Of a stretch of 64,000 nt of DNA, positions 30,702 through 41,683 are shown in pieces (position 1 is the first letter of the stretch; each line of letters starts with the position of its first letter). Source of the stretch: an uncultured bacterium (GTDB taxonomy: Bacteria; Fidelibacterota; Marinisomatia; Marinisomatales; Marinisomataceae); contig CAJJCZ010000009.1 of NCBI GenBank assembly GCA_905182795.1, positions 1-64,000 on the forward strand, read 5' to 3'. The notes under the pieces were generated by a model. That model did not search any database, was not told the DNA's origin, and worked only from the letters and a program-made list of their open reading frames with translations. The position numbers and the translations under genes are program-made.

Positions 30702-31130
30702 ATGGCAAAAAAAGAAAAAACAGGACTTATTAAACTACAAATTGCAGCCGGAAAAGCAAATCCTGCTCCACCAGTTGGACCTGCTTTAGGTCAACATGGT
30801 GTAAATATTATGGATTTCTGCAATGCATTTAATGAATCCACAAAAGAATTACAAGGAATGTTAACTCCTGTTATTATAACAGTTTACAAAGATAGATCTT
30901 TTACTTTTGAAACAAAATCTCCACCAGCATCTACTTTAATTATGAAAGAGTTAAATATGAAAAAAGGTTCTCAAGAACCAAATAAAGATAAAGTTGGTTC
31001 GATAACGATAGCTCAATGCAAGAAAATTGCTGAGATGAAAATGAAAGATTTAAACGCTCATACACTAGACCATGCAGCTGAAATGATTGCTGGGACTGCT
31101 GTTAGTATGGGAATCGAGATAGATAGATGA
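30702..31130 (+). CDS. rplK: 50S ribosomal protein L11
   Basis: [34 protein letters not shown]. Confidence 0.98.
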   Translation: MAKKEKTGLIKLQIAAGKANPAPPVGPALGQHGVNIMDFCNAFNESTKELQGMLTPVIITVYKDRSFTFETKSPPASTLIMKELNMKKGSQEPNKDKVGSITIAQCKKIAEMKMKDLNAHTLDHAAEMIAGTAVSMGIEIDR

Positions 31131-31807
31131 AAAATACAAAATTTGCAAAATCAGTTTCAGAGCAATTAGACTATTCTAAGTCCTATGGTATAGATGAAGC
31201 AATGTCCTTACTTATGGGTCTTAAAAGATCTACTTTTGCTGAATCTGTTGATGTAGCATTTAATCTAGGGGTTGATCCTAGGCATGCAGAAGAAAATATT
31301 AGATTAAGTCTAATATTACCACACGGTATTGGACGAAATGTTTCAGTTTTAGCTATAGTAAATTCTGAAAAAGAAGCAGAAGCAAAAGAAGCGGGAGCAG
31401 ACTTTGTGGGGAATGAAGAATATCTTGAAAAAATAAAATCAGGATGGACTGATGTTGACAAGATAGTAGTTACTCCAGATTTAATGGGACAATTAGGAAA
31501 GCTAGGTAAAGTGTTAGGGCCTAAAGGTTTAATGCCAAATCCTAAATCTGGAACAGTGACAAATGAGGTAGCTAAAGCAATTAAAGAATTAAAAGCAGGT
31601 AAACTCGATGCTAGAGTAGAAAAGAATGGAATTTTACAGTCTTCTATAGGTAAAACATCTTTTTCTGAACAAGAGTTGAAAGAAAATTTTGAAACTCTTC
31701 GCTCTGCTTTAATGTCTGCAAAACCTAACTCTTTTAAAGGTAAATATTTGAATTCAATTAGTATATCCTCGACATTAGGTCCAGGAATTAAAATAGGAAC
31801 TGAATAA
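31127..31807 (+). CDS. rplA: 50S ribosomal protein L1
   Basis: [23 protein letters not shown]. Confidence 0.98.
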   Translation: MKNTKFAKSVSEQLDYSKSYGIDEAMSLLMGLKRSTFAESVDVAFNLGVDPRHAEENIRLSLILPHGIGRNVSVLAIVNSEKEAEAKEAGADFVGNEEYLEKIKSGWTDVDKIVVTPDLMGQLGKLGKVLGPKGLMPNPKSGTVTNEVAKAIKELKAGKLDARVEKNGILQSSIGKTSFSEQELKENFETLRSALMSAKPNSFKGKYLNSISISSTLGPGIKIGTE

Positions 31808-31809
31808 TT

Positions 31810-32328
31810 ATGCCAAGTACTAAAAATTTAGACGCAGTTAAAAAACTGAGTGACAAGCTAAGTAAAGCTAAGGCAGTATACTTTACTGAGTATTCAGGCT
31901 TGGATGTTGTTAGTATAACTCGATTAAGAAAAGAATTTGTGATGAAAGATGTAGAATTCACAATAGCAAAAAATACTTTAATTAAATTAGCCGCAAAAGA
32001 GGCAGGAATGTCAGGTATTGACGAATTCCTTAAAGGGCCAACAGCGATGGCTGTTAGTTATGAAGATCCAACTAATCCGGCGCAAGTAATTAAAGATTTT
32101 TTAAAAGATTTTGATAAGCCTTCAGTAAAAGGTATGATTTTAGATGGAGAGGTATTCGAAGCAAATGAGTTTGAAAGAATAGCTAATCTACCTTCAAAAG
32201 ATCAACTTTTATCTAAATTGGTTGGAATGTTAAATTCCCCGATGGCAAAACTGAGCAGTACTTTAGGAAGTCCTGTTTCTGGCTTATTAGGAGCACTTGA
32301 ACAATTAAACTCAAAGAAAGGTAGTTAA
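31810..32328 (+). CDS. rplJ: 50S ribosomal protein L10
   Basis: L10 pattern [36 protein letters not shown]; synteny. Confidence 0.95.
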   Translation: MPSTKNLDAVKKLSDKLSKAKAVYFTEYSGLDVVSITRLRKEFVMKDVEFTIAKNTLIKLAAKEAGMSGIDEFLKGPTAMAVSYEDPTNPAQVIKDFLKDFDKPSVKGMILDGEVFEANEFERIANLPSKDQLLSKLVGMLNSPMAKLSSTLGSPVSGLLGALEQLNSKKGS

Positions 32329-32329
32329 A

Positions 32330-32710
32330 ATGAGCACTAAAAGAGAAGATGTTTTACAGTATTTAGAAGAAGCTAACATGATAGAGATATCTGAGCTTGT
32401 AAAAGATATTGAAGAGAAGTTTGGCGTAACAGCTGCTGTACCTGTTGCCGCAGTCGCAGGAGCGGCCGGTGGAGATTCTGCTGGAGAAGCTGCTGAAAAA
32501 AGTGATTTTAATGTAGTCGTAACGGCTGCTGGTCAATCAAAAATCGCTGTGATTAAAGTTGTTAGAGAGATAACTAGTTTAGGACTTAAGGAAGCTAAAG
32601 AGTTGGTTGATTCTGCTCCTAAAGCTGTGAAAGAAGGCGTTGCTAAAGATGAGGCAGAAGGTTTGAAGTCTCAACTTGAGGAAGCCGGAGCTACAGTAGA
32701 ATTACAATAA
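32330..32710 (+). CDS. rplL: 50S ribosomal protein L7/L12
   Basis: [56 protein letters not shown]. Confidence 0.98.
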   Translation: MSTKREDVLQYLEEANMIEISELVKDIEEKFGVTAAVPVAAVAGAAGGDSAGEAAEKSDFNVVVTAAGQSKIAVIKVVREITSLGLKEAKELVDSAPKAVKEGVAKDEAEGLKSQLEEAGATVELQ

Positions 32711-32757
32711 TATAACTAAGTATATTAATTAACCAATTTTTTGGAGGAATAGCTATC

Positions 32758-35700
32758 TTGAATAACAGACATAGTTTTGAAAAAATAAGAACAGAAGTAG
32801 AGCTACCAAATCTTCTCGATTTACAGGTAGGTTCTTTTCATAAATTTTTACAGGAAGATGTGAAGCCAAAAGACAGAATAATGTTTGGCTTACATGAAGC
32901 ATTTGCTTCAATTTTTCCACTACAGGATAATCATGAAAATTATATACTTGAATACAAGAGCTATACGATTGGAAAACCTAGATATACTCCAAGAGAATGT
33001 TCAGATCGTGGCATTACTTATAATGTGCCTCTCAGTGTAAAATTACGTCTAAAGATTACAGACGAAAAAGATAAAAAGAAGTTTGCCCAGGTTATAGACC
33101 AAGATGTTTACTTTGGTAATATGCCATACATGACAGGTAAAGGTACTTTTATCATTAACGGAGCAGAGAGAACTGTTGTAACTCAGTTACAAAGATCTCC
33201 AGGTGCTTTCTTTGATCAAAAATTTCATCCAAATGGTGCAAAGCTCTATAATGCTAGAATTATTCCAATTAGAGGATCTTGGATTGATTTTACAACAGAT
33301 ATTAATGATATTTTATTTACTATTATTGATAGAAAGAGAAAGTTCCCAGCAACCTTATTGCTAAGATCTTTAGGGTTTAGTTCAGATGAAGATATTTATA
33401 ATGCATTTGATTTAGTTCTTGAAATGGATCCATCTAAGATCGAAACAGATAATTTAACCGATTATATTACTGTTGAAGATACAATAGACATGGAAACAGG
33501 CGAGCTAGTAGTTGAAGGCGGAAAAGAGTTAAATGAAACTATTGTCAGTGCTTTAAAAAACAATAAAACAAAAACTGTTAAGCTTGTTGATGTGAGAAAT
33601 AATATTGATAGTATGATGATATACAATACTATCAAAAAAGATCCTACAAAATCTACAGAAGAGGCTTTATTAAAAGTATATTATCTATTAAGAGGTAGTG
33701 ATGCTCCTAGTCCTGAATCTGCTCAAAAATTTATCGATAGAATGTTTTTCTCTCCTAAGAAATATGATTTAGGACAAGTAGGAAGATATCGTTTAGATAA
33801 GCAGTTTAATTTAGATAATAAGGGAAAAGATTCCGTTCTGACGCATGACGATTTTCTTATTACTGTTAAATATTTAATTTTAATGAGAAAAGGGATGAAA
33901 TCTCCTGACGATATTGATCATCTAGGAAATAGAAGAGTAAGAACTGTAGGTGAGCAACTTAAAGTGCAGTTTAATTCGGCTTTAGCTAGAATGCAAAGAA
34001 CTGTATATGAAAGAATGAATTTGAGAGAACAAGAGACAATTACTCCTCAAGATTTAATCAACTCAAGATTGGTAACTACTGTGATTAATACATTCTTTGG
34101 AACTAGTCAATTATCTCAATTTGGAGATCAAACAAATCCTTTAGCAGAGATTACTCACAAAAGAAGAATTTCTTCTCTTGGACCTGGTGGTCTTTCAAGA
34201 GAAAGAGCTGGTTTTGAAGTTAGAGATGTTCACTATACACACTATGGAAGATTGTGTCCAATAGAAACCCCTGAGGGTCCAAATATTGGTTTGATATCAT
34301 CGCTTGCTTTAATGGCAAAAATTAATAGTCATGGATTTATTGAAGCTCCTTATAGAGTTGTAGATAATCTAATTGTAACAGAAGAGACCAAATACCTATC
34401 AGCTGACGATGAAGATAGAGCAAATATTGCTCAATCAGGATTAAGTGTTGATAGTGAAAATAAAATAAGTGAACCAAAAGTAAGAGTTAGATCGAAGGGA
34501 GATTTCCCTATTGTAGATCCAGAACTTGTTGCATATACTGATATTGTACCAAATCAAATTTTGAGTGTTGCAGCTGCTTTAATTCCATTTGTTGAACATG
34601 ATGATGCTAATAGAGCATTGATGGGTTCAAATATGCAACGTCAATCTGTGCCATTATTAAAAGCAGAGGCACCTATTGTAGCTACCGGTATGGAAAGAAA
34701 GGTTGCAAGAGATTCTCAAGCAGTACTTCTTTCACCTGTTTCGGGAACGGTTATGCATGTTGATTCTAATAAAATTATTATTAAAGACAATAATTATCCT
34801 GACAGCACAGTATTGAAAAAGAATGCAAATCTTCGTACTATAGATCTAATCAAGTATGCTAGATCTAATCAGAATACATGTTACAATCAGAAAGTAATTG
34901 TTACTGAAGGTGATAAAGTCAAAAAAGGACAAGTTATTGCTGATGGAGCTTCCACTGAAAATGGTGAATTAGCTTTAGGGAAGAATGTTTTAGTAGCCCT
35001 TATGCCTTGGAATGGATATAATTTTGAGGATGCTATCGTTATCAATGAAAGACTTGTAAGAGATGACGTATTTACTTCTATTCATGTAAATGAAATTGAG
35101 TTAGAAGTGCGAGATACAAAAAGAGGAGAAGAAGAATTAACTCCTGAAATTCCTAATGTAAGCGAGGAAGCAACTTCTCAATTAGATGAAGATGGTCTTA
35201 TTCGAGTAGGTGCTATTGTTAATGAAGATGATATATTAATTGGTAAAGTAACTCCTAAAGGGGAAACAGATCCATCTCCAGAAGAAAAGCTTCTTAGGGC
35301 AATTTTTGGAGAAAAAGCAGGAGATGTTAAAGATGCTTCGAAGAAAGCTGAGCCTGGAGTAAAAGGTGTAGTGATCAAGACTAATCTTTATGAAAAAACA
35401 TCAAAGCAATCTAGGGCAGAAGTAAATGAGCAAATTAAAGAATTGCAGAAGAATAAAAGAGAAGAAGAAAGATCTTTAAGAGTTACTAGAGATAACTTAC
35501 TTAAGTCTGTTCTTAGTGATAAGATTACTCTTGGAATAAAAGCTAATAGAGATGGAAAGGTCTTGGTAAAGAAAGGGACTAAATTAACATTAAAGAAATT
35601 AGATGATTTTAATTTTGAGTTATTTTCTACAGAAGATGCTTGGATTTCAGGTGTAAAGACATGGGAAAAACTATTAAATATTCTTAGTGCCTTTACTGAC

Positions 35701-36501
35701 ACTCTTACCACTCTTGATACAGAATTAGAATCAAGTATTTTCAAGCTCAAAGAAGGCGATCAACTTCAACCTGGTATTTTAAAACTAGCTAAGGTCTATG
35801 TAGCTAATAAACGAAAAGTATCTATTGGAGATAAGATGGCTGGTAGACATGGTAATAAAGGTGTAATTGCAACAATTGTACCTGAAGAAAATATGCCTTA
35901 TTTAGAGGATGGTACACCAGTGGATATTTGTTTAAATCCTTTAGGTGTTCCTTCTAGAATGAATCTAGGTCAATTATATGAGACTATGTTAGGTTGGGCA
36001 GGAAAAATACTTGATGAAAAATATGAGACTCCAGTTTTTAATGGTGCAACACCTGAAGAGGTAGCTGCAAAAATGAAAGAAGCTGGATTACCAGATAGTG
36101 GTAAAGTGACATTGTATGACGGTCTTACAGGAGAAAAAATTGATAATCCGGTATTAGTTGGTTACATGTATATTCTGAAATTATTTCATATGGTTGATGA
36201 CAAAATGCATGCTAGATCGACTGGTCCGTATTCACTAGTTACTCAACAACCTCTAGGCGGAAAAGCGCAATTTGGTGGACAAAGATTTGGTGAAATGGAA
36301 GTTTGGGCACTTCAAGCTTATGGTGCTGCACATACGTTAAGAGAAATCTTAACTATCAAATCAGATGACATTGAAGGTAGATCAAAAACTTACAGCGCAC
36401 TTGTCAAGGGAGAAGATTTACCCGATCCAACAACCCCAGAAGCTTTCAATGTATTTATGAAAGAGATTCAAGGTCTTGGATTAGACATAACTTTAGATTA
36501 A
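32758..36501 (+). CDS. rpoB: RNA polymerase beta subunit (TTG start)
   Basis: PGGLSRERAGFEVRDVHYTHYGRLCPIETPEGPNIGLISSL, GDKMAGRHGNKGV; GGAGG SD upstream. Confidence 0.99.
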   Translation: MNNRHSFEKIRTEVELPNLLDLQVGSFHKFLQEDVKPKDRIMFGLHEAFASIFPLQDNHENYILEYKSYTIGKPRYTPRECSDRGITYNVPLSVKLRLKITDEKDKKKFAQVIDQDVYFGNMPYMTGKGTFIINGAERTVVTQLQRSPGAFFDQKFHPNGAKLYNARIIPIRGSWIDFTTDINDILFTIIDRKRKFPATLLLRSLGFSSDEDIYNAFDLVLEMDPSKIETDNLTDYITVEDTIDMETGELVVEGGKELNETIVSALKNNKTKTVKLVDVRNNIDSMMIYNTIKKDPTKSTEEALLKVYYLLRGSDAPSPESAQKFIDRMFFSPKKYDLGQVGRYRLDKQFNLDNKGKDSVLTHDDFLITVKYLILMRKGMKSPDDIDHLGNRRVRTVGEQLKVQFNSALARMQRTVYERMNLREQETITPQDLINSRLVTTVINTFFGTSQLSQFGDQTNPLAEITHKRRISSLGPGGLSRERAGFEVRDVHYTHYGRLCPIETPEGPNIGLISSLALMAKINSHGFIEAPYRVVDNLIVTEETKYLSADDEDRANIAQSGLSVDSENKISEPKVRVRSKGDFPIVDPELVAYTDIVPNQILSVAAALIPFVEHDDANRALMGSNMQRQSVPLLKAEAPIVATGMERKVARDSQAVLLSPVSGTVMHVDSNKIIIKDNNYPDSTVLKKNANLRTIDLIKYARSNQNTCYNQKVIVTEGDKVKKGQVIADGASTENGELALGKNVLVALMPWNGYNFEDAIVINERLVRDDVFTSIHVNEIELEVRDTKRGEEELTPEIPNVSEEATSQLDEDGLIRVGAIVNEDDILIGKVTPKGETDPSPEEKLLRAIFGEKAGDVKDASKKAEPGVKGVVIKTNLYEKTSKQSRAEVNEQIKELQKNKREEERSLRVTRDNLLKSVLSDKITLGIKANRDGKVLVKKGTKLTLKKLDDFNFELFSTEDAWISGVKTWEKLLNILSAFTDTLTTLDTELESSIFKLKEGDQLQPGILKLAKVYVANKRKVSIGDKMAGRHGNKGVIATIVPEENMPYLEDGTPVDICLNPLGVPSRMNLGQLYETMLGWAGKILDEKYETPVFNGATPEEVAAKMKEAGLPDSGKVTLYDGLTGEKIDNPVLVGYMYILKLFHMVDDKMHARSTGPYSLVTQQPLGGKAQFGGQRFGEMEVWALQAYGAAHTLREILTIKSDDIEGRSKTYSALVKGEDLPDPTTPEAFNVFMKEIQGLGLDITLD

Positions 36502-36517
36502 AGGGAAAAAAATAAAA

Positions 36518-39500
36518 ATGTATAAAGCAAAAAATAGTATTTCACTTAAACTGGCTTCACCAGAAAAGATTCTTGAAGGATCTTTTGGGGAGGTTTTAAA
36601 GCCTGAAACAATTAACTATCGTTCTTATAAGCCAGAAAAAGATGGACTATTCTGCGAAAAGATCTTTGGACCTGTAAAAGATTTTGAATGTCATTGCGGT
36701 AAGTATAAAGGCATTAGGTATAGAGGTATTATATGTGATAGATGTGGTGTTGAAGTAACTACGAAAAAAGTTCGTAGAAATAGAATGGGTCATATTACAT
36801 TAGCTGTACCAGTTGTACATATTTGGTTTCTAAAATCAATACCTAGTAAGTTAAGTTACATATTAGGTAAAAGTGCAAAACAATTAGAAAGTGTAATTTA
36901 TTATGAAAATTATCTAGTAATCAATCCTGGAAAAAGTGATTATAAAAGATTTGACTTAATAGACGAGGAAGAATATCTAAAACTAGAAATGGAATTTGGT
37001 TATGAAGCCTCTTCACAAGAAGAAAAAGAAGAAGAGTCTCATTTCTATGCAGCTATGGGTGGCGAAGCTATTAAAGATGGATTAGCTGAAATGGATCTAT
37101 TAGAACTTAAAAAAGATTTAGAGTTGATTAGCGCTACATCAAACTCAAAGCAAAAGAGAGAAGACGCTTTAAAGAGATTGAAAGTAGTAAAAGATTTTGC
37201 TAGAGATAGAAATAATAAACCTGAATGGATGATTGTCTCAATTTTACCTGTTATGCCTCCAGAACTAAGACCTTTAGTTCCTTTAGAAGGTGGACGATTT
37301 GCAGCTAGTGACTTAAATGATCTTTATAGAAGAATTATTATTAGAAATAATCGCTTAAAACAATTAATGGATATTCAAGCTCCTGAAGTAATTCTTAGAA
37401 ATGAAAAAAGAATGCTCCAAGAGTCTGTTGATGCCCTTTTTGACAACACAAAAAGAAAGACTGCTATAAGAAGTGGATCTAAGAGACCTCTAAAATCTAT
37501 ATCAGATATGTTAAGAGGTAAGCAAGGTAGATTTAGACAAAACTTGCTAGGTAAGAGAGTTGATTACTCTGGTAGATCTGTTATTGTTGTTGGTCCAGAA
37601 CTAAAAATGACACAATGTGGTATTCCAAAGAATATGGCATTAGAGCTTTTTAAGCCTCATTTAATAAGAGAGCTAATTAGAAGAGATTTAGCTGCAACCC
37701 CTAGAAGTGCTAAACTAATGATTGAAAATAAAGAATCGTTTGTATATGAGATTTTAGAAACTGTAGTAAGAGATCATCCTGTGATGCTAAATAGAGCTCC
37801 AACCTTGCATAGGTTGGGAATTATAGCCTTTCAACCAATATTAATTGACGGTAAAGCAATTAGAGTTCACCCTCTTGTTTGTTCTGCATTTAATGCTGAC
37901 TTTGATGGTGACCAAATGGCGGTTCATGTACCTTTATCTGTTCCAGCTCAATTGGAAGCTAGAGTCTTAATGATGGCTAGTCAGAATGTGTTGCATCCTG
38001 CAAGTGGAAAACCAATTACAGTACCTTCACAAGATATGATTCTTGGTTGTTATTATTTAACAAGAAAGAGAACTAAACAATTAGGTGAAGGAAAGAACTT
38101 TGGATCTATCGATGAAGTAAAGATAGCATATGAAAATCAAAAAGTTGGACTCCATGCAATTGTTAATGTTAGACATAACGGGCAATGGTATAAAGACACA
38201 ACTGCTGGTCGTGCTATATTTAATGCTATTATTCCAGATGAATTAGGTTATTATGATGAGATAATTTCTAAGAAGAAATTAAGTTTTATTATTGGTGAAT
38301 CTTTTGTAAAAGCTGGAAATGCTAAAACTGTAACACTATTAGACGATCTTAAAGATATTGGGTTTAAAACAGCTACTAAGAGTGGAATATCAATTTCTAT
38401 TAGTGATATTATTATACCAGATAAAAAGCATGATATTATAGCTGGCGCTGAAAAAGAAGTAGAAAAAATTCAAGGACGATTTAATCGACATATTCTAACA
38501 GAAGGTGAGAGATATAATAAAGTTATTGATGTATGGACAAAAGCAACAAGTGATGTAGCTGACGTAATGATGAATGGTTTGAAATCTGACGATGAAGGAT
38601 TTAATTCCGTTTATATGATGGCTGATTCTGGAGCTAGGGGTAGTGGAGACCAAATAAAGCAATTAGCTGGCATGAGAGGTCTAATGGCAAAACCAAGAAA
38701 ATCTATGGTCGGTGGTGGAGAAATTATAGAAAGTCCAATTCAGTCTAATTTTAAAGAAGGTCTATCTGTAATGGAATACTTCATATCTACTCATGGAGCA
38801 AGAAAAGGTTTAGCTGATACTGCATTAAAAACAGCAGATGCTGGATATTTAACTCGAAGATTAGTTGATGTTGCACAAGATGTAGTCATATCAGAATTTG
38901 ACTGTAAAACTATTAATGGAATTACAGTTGCAGATTTAAAAGAGGGAGAAGAAGTAGTAGAGTCTCTATCTGAAAGAATTCTTGGTAGAACTTCATCTGA
39001 GAAAATCATTATTGATGGTAAAACCGTTATTAAATCAGGAGAAGTCTTTGATGAGCATAAAGCTGTTATGGTTGTAAATAATAATTTTACTACTGTTAAA
39101 ATAAAATCTATACTTACTTGTGAATCTAGAAGAGGTGTATGTGCAAAATGTTATGGCTGGGATTTAACAAGAAGAGAATTAGTAACAATTGGTAGTGCTG
39201 TAGGTATTATTGCAGCTCAAAGTATTGGAGAACCTGGTACTCAGTTAACACTAAGAACTTTCCATATTGGAGGAACGGCAACTAGAATTGTTGAAGAATC
39301 TGATATGAAATCTAAGCATAATGGTATAGCAAAATTTAACGATGACTATCAATCTGCTAAGACTATTGACGAAGATGGTGAAGAAGTGGTTAGATGTTTA
39401 ACTAGAAATTCAAAGCTTCATATTATTGATTCAAAAGATAATATACTTGAAGAATACAATGTCCCTTATGGTGCTAATGTCAATATCAAAGACGGCGCTA

Positions 39501-40693
39501 AAGTTAAGAAGGGTGCGATTCTATTCTCATGGGATCCATATACAGATCTCATATTAGCTAGACAGTCTGGTGTTATCAAAATGAAAGATTTTATTGAAGG
39601 CGACACCTATCAAGAAGAAGCTGTAGATGGCGGTAAAAAGCAAAAAGTTGTTACCGAATCAAAAGATAGAAGATTAAGTCCTCAAATTGAAATTTATAGC
39701 AAAGATGGAGATATCTTGTCAGGTGGAACTATCTTGCCTGTAAAAGCAACATTGGTAGTAAATGATGGACAAGATGTTAGTCAGGGCCAGACCTTAGTGA
39801 AGATCCAGAAAGATGTTGGTAAAACTAGAGATATTACTGGTGGTCTACCAAGGGTAGCAGAATTATTTGAAGCAAGAAAGCCTGCAAATCCTGCTGTAGT
39901 AAGTGAAATTAACGGTACAGTAGAGTTTGGTGAAATCAAGCGAGGTGTAAGAAAAGTTTCAGTAACACCTTCTAACGGTAAGTCTGTTATTTATAAGATT
40001 CCATATGGAAAGCATGTAGTAGTTCATGAAGGTGACTTTATAACAGCTGGAACTGCATTATGTGAAGGTGCAATTTCTCCTGCTGATATTCTTAAAATTC
40101 TTGGTCCAAATGCTGTTAGAGAATATTTGGTCAATGAAATTCAAGAAGTTTATAGATTGCAAGGAGTAGGAATTAATGATAAACATATCGAAGTGATTGT
40201 TAATCAAATGATGAAAAAAGTTATTATTAATAGCCCAGGAGATACTTCATATCTTCCAGGAGAGAGACTGGACAAGTCTACTCTATTTAATGAGAATGAT
40301 TATATGAAAGGTATGGTTGTAATTGATGCTTCTGGAGATTCAAATTTAGAAGTCGGTATTATGATTTCTCAAAACGAAGTAAAAGAGCTTAATAAAGAGT
40401 TTAAGACTCAAGACAAGAATCTAGTGAAATTTCATAAAGCGCAATCAGCTACATTCCAACCAATCTTAATGGGAATTACTCAATCTTCTCTTAATACTAC
40501 AAGTTTTATTTCTGCAGCTTCTTTCCAGGAAACAACGAGAGTATTAACAGATGCAGCGACCGCATCAAAAACGGATCATTTGCTAGGCTTGAAAGAGAAT
40601 GTTGCTTTAGGACGATTAATCCCTGCTGGAACAGGATTTCCTGCCTTACAAAACATTCAATTAGAACAAGAAAGTCAAGAAGAAGATCAATAG
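36518..40693 (+). CDS. rpoC: RNA polymerase beta' subunit
   Basis: NADFDGDQMAVHVPLS, CHCGKYKGIRYRGIICDRCGVEV zinc motif. Confidence 0.99.
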   Translation: MYKAKNSISLKLASPEKILEGSFGEVLKPETINYRSYKPEKDGLFCEKIFGPVKDFECHCGKYKGIRYRGIICDRCGVEVTTKKVRRNRMGHITLAVPVVHIWFLKSIPSKLSYILGKSAKQLESVIYYENYLVINPGKSDYKRFDLIDEEEYLKLEMEFGYEASSQEEKEEESHFYAAMGGEAIKDGLAEMDLLELKKDLELISATSNSKQKREDALKRLKVVKDFARDRNNKPEWMIVSILPVMPPELRPLVPLEGGRFAASDLNDLYRRIIIRNNRLKQLMDIQAPEVILRNEKRMLQESVDALFDNTKRKTAIRSGSKRPLKSISDMLRGKQGRFRQNLLGKRVDYSGRSVIVVGPELKMTQCGIPKNMALELFKPHLIRELIRRDLAATPRSAKLMIENKESFVYEILETVVRDHPVMLNRAPTLHRLGIIAFQPILIDGKAIRVHPLVCSAFNADFDGDQMAVHVPLSVPAQLEARVLMMASQNVLHPASGKPITVPSQDMILGCYYLTRKRTKQLGEGKNFGSIDEVKIAYENQKVGLHAIVNVRHNGQWYKDTTAGRAIFNAIIPDELGYYDEIISKKKLSFIIGESFVKAGNAKTVTLLDDLKDIGFKTATKSGISISISDIIIPDKKHDIIAGAEKEVEKIQGRFNRHILTEGERYNKVIDVWTKATSDVADVMMNGLKSDDEGFNSVYMMADSGARGSGDQIKQLAGMRGLMAKPRKSMVGGGEIIESPIQSNFKEGLSVMEYFISTHGARKGLADTALKTADAGYLTRRLVDVAQDVVISEFDCKTINGITVADLKEGEEVVESLSERILGRTSSEKIIIDGKTVIKSGEVFDEHKAVMVVNNNFTTVKIKSILTCESRRGVCAKCYGWDLTRRELVTIGSAVGIIAAQSIGEPGTQLTLRTFHIGGTATRIVEESDMKSKHNGIAKFNDDYQSAKTIDEDGEEVVRCLTRNSKLHIIDSKDNILEEYNVPYGANVNIKDGAKVKKGAILFSWDPYTDLILARQSGVIKMKDFIEGDTYQEEAVDGGKKQKVVTESKDRRLSPQIEIYSKDGDILSGGTILPVKATLVVNDGQDVSQGQTLVKIQKDVGKTRDITGGLPRVAELFEARKPANPAVVSEINGTVEFGEIKRGVRKVSVTPSNGKSVIYKIPYGKHVVVHEGDFITAGTALCEGAISPADILKILGPNAVREYLVNEIQEVYRLQGVGINDKHIEVIVNQMMKKVIINSPGDTSYLPGERLDKSTLFNENDYMKGMVVIDASGDSNLEVGIMISQNEVKELNKEFKTQDKNLVKFHKAQSATFQPILMGITQSSLNTTSFISAASFQETTRVLTDAATASKTDHLLGLKENVALGRLIPAGTGFPALQNIQLEQESQEEDQ

Positions 40694-40715
40694 ATTTTCT
40701 TCTTGAAACCTTTTT
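40676..40715 (+). terminator. Putative Rho-independent terminator overlapping the rpoC stop codon
   Basis: CAAGAAGAAGATC-AATA-GATTTTCTTCTTG (13-bp stem incl. one G-U) followed by AAACC-TTTTT. Confidence 0.5.
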
Positions 40716-40830
40716 AAGCGTGTTCTTAAAAATATATACTTTCTACGCGTTCGAGAAAACGTTTGATTCTTCCATCTTATAACAATATATTCCTCGGTAC
40801 TTTTAAATTGATTAAAGGAAAAAATAATTT

Positions 40831-41205
40831 ATGCCAACAGTGAACCAGTTGATTAGAAAGAGCAGAAAAAAGATTGTTAAAAAGTCTGCTAGTAGAGCTC
40901 TGGAGAATAGTCCTCAAAAAAGAGGGGTATGTGTTCGAGTGTATACAACTACGCCTAAAAAACCTAATTCTGCTTTAAGAAAAGTAGCCAGAGTTAGATT
41001 GACAAATGGTATTGAGGCAAATGCATATATTCCTGGAGAAGGTCATAATTTACAAGAACACTCAATTGTATTAATAGAGGGGGGAAGAGTTAAAGATCTT
41101 CCTGGTGTTCGCTATCACATTGTACGTGGTTCATTAGATACTGCAGGTGTTAATGATAGAAAAACAAGTAGATCACGTTACGGAGCAAAGAAACCTAAAA
41201 GCTAA
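40831..41205 (+). CDS. rpsL: 30S ribosomal protein S12
   Basis: [36 protein letters not shown]. Confidence 0.99.
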   Translation: MPTVNQLIRKSRKKIVKKSASRALENSPQKRGVCVRVYTTTPKKPNSALRKVARVRLTNGIEANAYIPGEGHNLQEHSIVLIEGGRVKDLPGVRYHIVRGSLDTAGVNDRKTSRSRYGAKKPKS

Positions 41206-41207
41206 AT

Positions 41208-41681
41208 ATGAGAAGAAGAAGACCAGAAAAGAGAACTATTAATCCAGATCCAAAATTTAATGATTTGCAAGTTTCAAAATTTATGAATTACTTACTTGTA
41301 GGTGGAAAAAAAGGTATTGCTGAAAAAATTCTTTATGATGCATTTGATATTATAGAAGAAAAAAGTAGTAAAGACCCGGTTGAGGTATTTAAAAAAGCAT
41401 TAAATAATACTGCACCTCATGTTGAAGTAAAATCAAAGAGAATTGGTGGAGCTACTTATCAAGTACCTATCGAAGTTCCCAATAGAAGACAATTCTATTT
41501 AGCAGCTCATTGGATTATCGATGCTGCAAAAAATAAATCAGGTAGCCCTATGTCAAAGCGTTTAGCTGGAGAGTTACTTTCTGCTTCAAATAATGAAGGA
41601 AATGCTATTAAGAAGAAAGAAGATGTACATCGTATGGCTGAAGCAAACAAAGCATTTGCACACTTTGGGAGAGCTAGATAA
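41208..41681 (+). CDS. rpsG: 30S ribosomal protein S7
   Basis: S7 pattern, [24 protein letters not shown]; synteny. Confidence 0.98.
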   Translation: MRRRRPEKRTINPDPKFNDLQVSKFMNYLLVGGKKGIAEKILYDAFDIIEEKSSKDPVEVFKKALNNTAPHVEVKSKRIGGATYQVPIEVPNRRQFYLAAHWIIDAAKNKSGSPMSKRLAGELLSASNNEGNAIKKKEDVHRMAEANKAFAHFGRAR

Positions 41682-41683
41682 TT

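Noticed and set aside
35388-35750. 120-aa minus-strand ORF antisense to rpoB
   Set aside because: Spurious antisense frame of a conserved gene.
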